Positions 62,504 to 64,000 of a stretch of 64,000 nucleotides of DNA are shown piece by piece. The position numbers were made by a program, and so were the translations under genes. Source of the DNA: Mycolicibacterium madagascariense (lineage in GTDB: Bacteria > Actinomycetota > Actinomycetes > Mycobacteriales > Mycobacteriaceae). How positions within the stretch are numbered: the first letter of the stretch is position 1; each line of letters opens with the position of its first letter. Location of the stretch: NCBI RefSeq assembly GCF_010729665.1, contig NZ_AP022610.1:4030001-4094000 (forward strand), written 5' to 3'. The notes under the pieces were generated by a model. It had not been told where the DNA came from. It did no database searches and worked only from the letters and a program-made list of their open reading frames with translations.

Positions 62504-64000
62504 TCACATGGCAACGGTGGGTCGTGCTTCGGCCAGGCCCTGCCGCACGCGAAACTTCTGGACCTTCCCGCTCGCCGTGCGCGGAAAGTCGTCGGCCTCG
62601 TGCAACTCCTCCGGCCATTTCTGGCGCGCCACGCCGGCGCGGTCGAAGTGCGCCCGCACCTCGTCCAGGGTCGGCATCGTCAGCCCCGGCCTGATCCGCA
62701 GGACCGCCGCGGTCCGCTCGCCGAGGCGCTCGTCGGGCGCTGCCACCACGACGGCCTCGGCCACCTGCGGCATGGCGAGCAGCACCTCCTCCACCTCCAC
62801 CGCGGAGACGTTCTCGCCGCCGCGGATGATGACGTCGGCCTTGCGGTCGGTGATGGTCAGGTAGCCGTCGGCGTCGAGCACGCCGACGTCGCCGGTGTGG
62901 TACCAGCCGTCGGCGTCGAAGGCCTTGGCCGTCAGCGCGGCGTCGGTGTAGCCGAGGCAGAGGTCGGGACCGCGGCTGAGGATCTCGCCGTCCTCGGCGA
63001 GCCTGACCTCCACCCCCGGACGGGCATTGCCGTCGGTGTAGAGCCGCTTGTCCTCCGGCGCGTCGCGGCCGGACCCGGTGATCGACGGGTGCTCGGTGCT
63101 GCCGTAGGACCGAAAGACGAAGACGCCGAGGTCGGCAAGACGCCTGGTCACCGCGACGGGCACGGTCGACCCACCGAGGCCGACGGTCTTGATGTGGCGC
63201 CGGTGCTCGGCGGTGCAGTCGGGATGGTCCAGCAGGCTGGTGACGAAGTAGGGCGGACCTCCGCCGATGGTGATCCCGTCGGACTTCATCAGCGCCAGCA
63301 CCGCGGCCGGGTCGAAGACGTCGGCGAGGTCGATCGGCGCGCCCTCGACGACCGGGATGAGGAACGCGCCGACCATGCCGATGAAGTGCCCGACCGGCGT
63401 CGCCGTCAGCTGCCTGCCGCGGTCGGGCGGATAGTTCGCCAGCAGTTGGCGGGTCTCGAAGCCCAGCGTCTGATGACTGTGCACGACGCCCTTGGGGTCG
63501 CGCGTCGTTCCCGACGTGAACGCGATGAGCGCGGGTGCGCCCGGATCGGTGGCGAGCGTGCCGGCCATGGGTTCGTCGGCGAGCAGGTCGTCGAAGCTGG
63601 CCTCACCCACCAGCGCCACGATCGGCACGTCGCGCACCAGGTCCGGCTGGAACGCCATCCGGCCGAACTCCCTGGCCGTGACGAAGACCTTGGGCTTCGC
63701 GGTGGCGAGGATGTGCCCGACCTCCTTGCGACCGTAGAAGTGCACGATCGGCACCACCACCGCGCCGAGGAAGGCCGTCGCCCAGAAGGCGGCCGCCGCC
63801 TCCATCCAGTTCGGCAACTGCAGCGCGACGACGTCCCCCGGTCCGACGCCGCGCCGGCTCAGGCCCGCTGCCAGCCGCCGAGCGACGTCCTCGACGTCGC
63901 GGAACGCGCCGACCCACGGCCGGTGCGCGGAGTGCACCTGGAACCCGGTGTCGGGGTGCGCCTCGAGTCCGCGCGCGAGCATCGCGCCGAGGGTCTCCGA
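62504..64000 (-). CDS. FadD-type acyl-CoA ligase (5' end off window)
   Basis: At least 498 residues are visible, and the N-terminus lies past the right edge. ANL motifs: L-Q-L-P-N-W, F-T-S-G-T-T-R-D-P-K-G-V-V-H-S-H, F-R-S-Y-G-S-T-E, W-Y-H-T-G-D-V-G and D-V-I-I-R-G-G-E-N-V-S-A-V-E-V-E-E. The C-terminal Lys is in T-A-S-G-K-V-Q-K-F. This is the medium/branched-chain cyclohexanecarboxylate-like CoA ligase type. It precedes the amidohydrolase gene by 46 bp on the same strand. Confidence 0.87.
   Translation of the reverse strand, partial: SETLGAMLARGLEAHPDTGFQVHSAHRPWVGAFRDVEDVARRLAAGLSRRGVGPGDVVALQLPNWMEAAAAFWATAFLGAVVVPIVHFYGRKEVGHILATAKPKVFVTAREFGRMAFQPDLVRDVPIVALVGEASFDDLLADEPMAGTLATDPGAPALIAFTSGTTRDPKGVVHSHQTLGFETRQLLANYPPDRGRQLTATPVGHFIGMVGAFLIPVVEGAPIDLADVFDPAAVLALMKSDGITIGGGPPYFVTSLLDHPDCTAEHRRHIKTVGLGGSTVPVAVTRRLADLGVFVFRSYGSTEHPSITGSGRDAPEDKRLYTDGNARPGVEVRLAEDGEILSRGPDLCLGYTDAALTAKAFDADGWYHTGDVGVLDADGYLTITDRKADVIIRGGENVSAVEVEEVLLAMPQVAEAVVVAAPDERLGERTAAVLRIRPGLTMPTLDEVRAHFDRAGVARQKWPEELHEADDFPRTASGKVQKFRVRQGLAEARPTVAM

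Overview
The window is high-GC actinobacterial DNA from a mycobacterium, most likely a fast-growing Mycolicibacterium-type species. The evidence is a single-chain type I fatty acid synthase followed by acpS, MmpL and Mce-associated proteins, a BkaR/AccD1/AccA1/FadE19/CitE operon, CmrA, Orn, Bcp and a 13E12-type HNH gene. The order citE to accD1, bkaR, cmrA, orn, bcp, acpS, fas, Tat-secreted DUF1906 protein parallels the Rv2498c-Rv2525c stretch of M. tuberculosis as I remember it. Gene symbols are assigned by that recognition and not by a database search.

Layout. 0-7.3 kb: a truncated haloalkane dehalogenase-like gene, an SDR, an alpha/beta hydrolase, an acyl-AMP ligase preceded by a 19-codon coupled leader ORF, a frameshifted 13E12 HNH gene and a DUF5994 gene. 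7.3-14.8 kb: echA14 converging on the citE-maoC-fadE19-accA1-accD1 operon, a branched-chain (leucine-type) acyl-CoA degradation set whose genes overlap by 4 nt, divergent from its TetR repressor bkaR across two 16-bp operators. 14.8-22 kb: small membrane proteins, an MFS transporter, cmrA (mycolate reductase), a DUF853 ATPase, orn, tRNA-His with a strong terminator, and an FAD monooxygenase.

22.1-27.2 kb is accessory. It begins with an intact tRNA-Lys(CTT), and the 3' half of that tRNA recurs twice more (24.9 and 27.1 kb). This marks two tandem small integrated elements with no integrase. Element 1 (about 2.8 kb) carries a four-gene operon: HIT hydrolase, three-helix membrane protein, a ThsB-like TIR protein (DUF1863) and a second TIR protein. 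This looks like an anti-phage system related to Thoeris but without a recognisable ThsA. GTACCC boxes spaced 13-14 bp apart sit just inside both ends of element 1, where attP arm sites would be. Element 2 (about 2.2 kb) carries an HNH-type protein and an unknown protein.

27.5-41 kb: a small basic ORF, a DUF3618 gene, bcp, an M20 peptidase, acpS and the 9.3-kb fas gene (AcpS activates the FAS carrier domain), and a Tat-exported DUF1906 protein. 41-45 kb: a complete PotABCD-type polyamine ABC transporter operon. 45-51 kb: regulators (MerR, TetR with two perfect palindromic operators), an MFS transporter, DUF309, an NAD(P)-binding protein, a STAS protein and LtrA. 51-60 kb: an MmpL transporter, two pairs of orphan Mce-associated proteins facing each other, and between them two convergent IspD-like genes (one degenerate) and a patatin lipase. 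60-64 kb: FadD ligase, amidohydrolase and a second FadD cut by the right edge.
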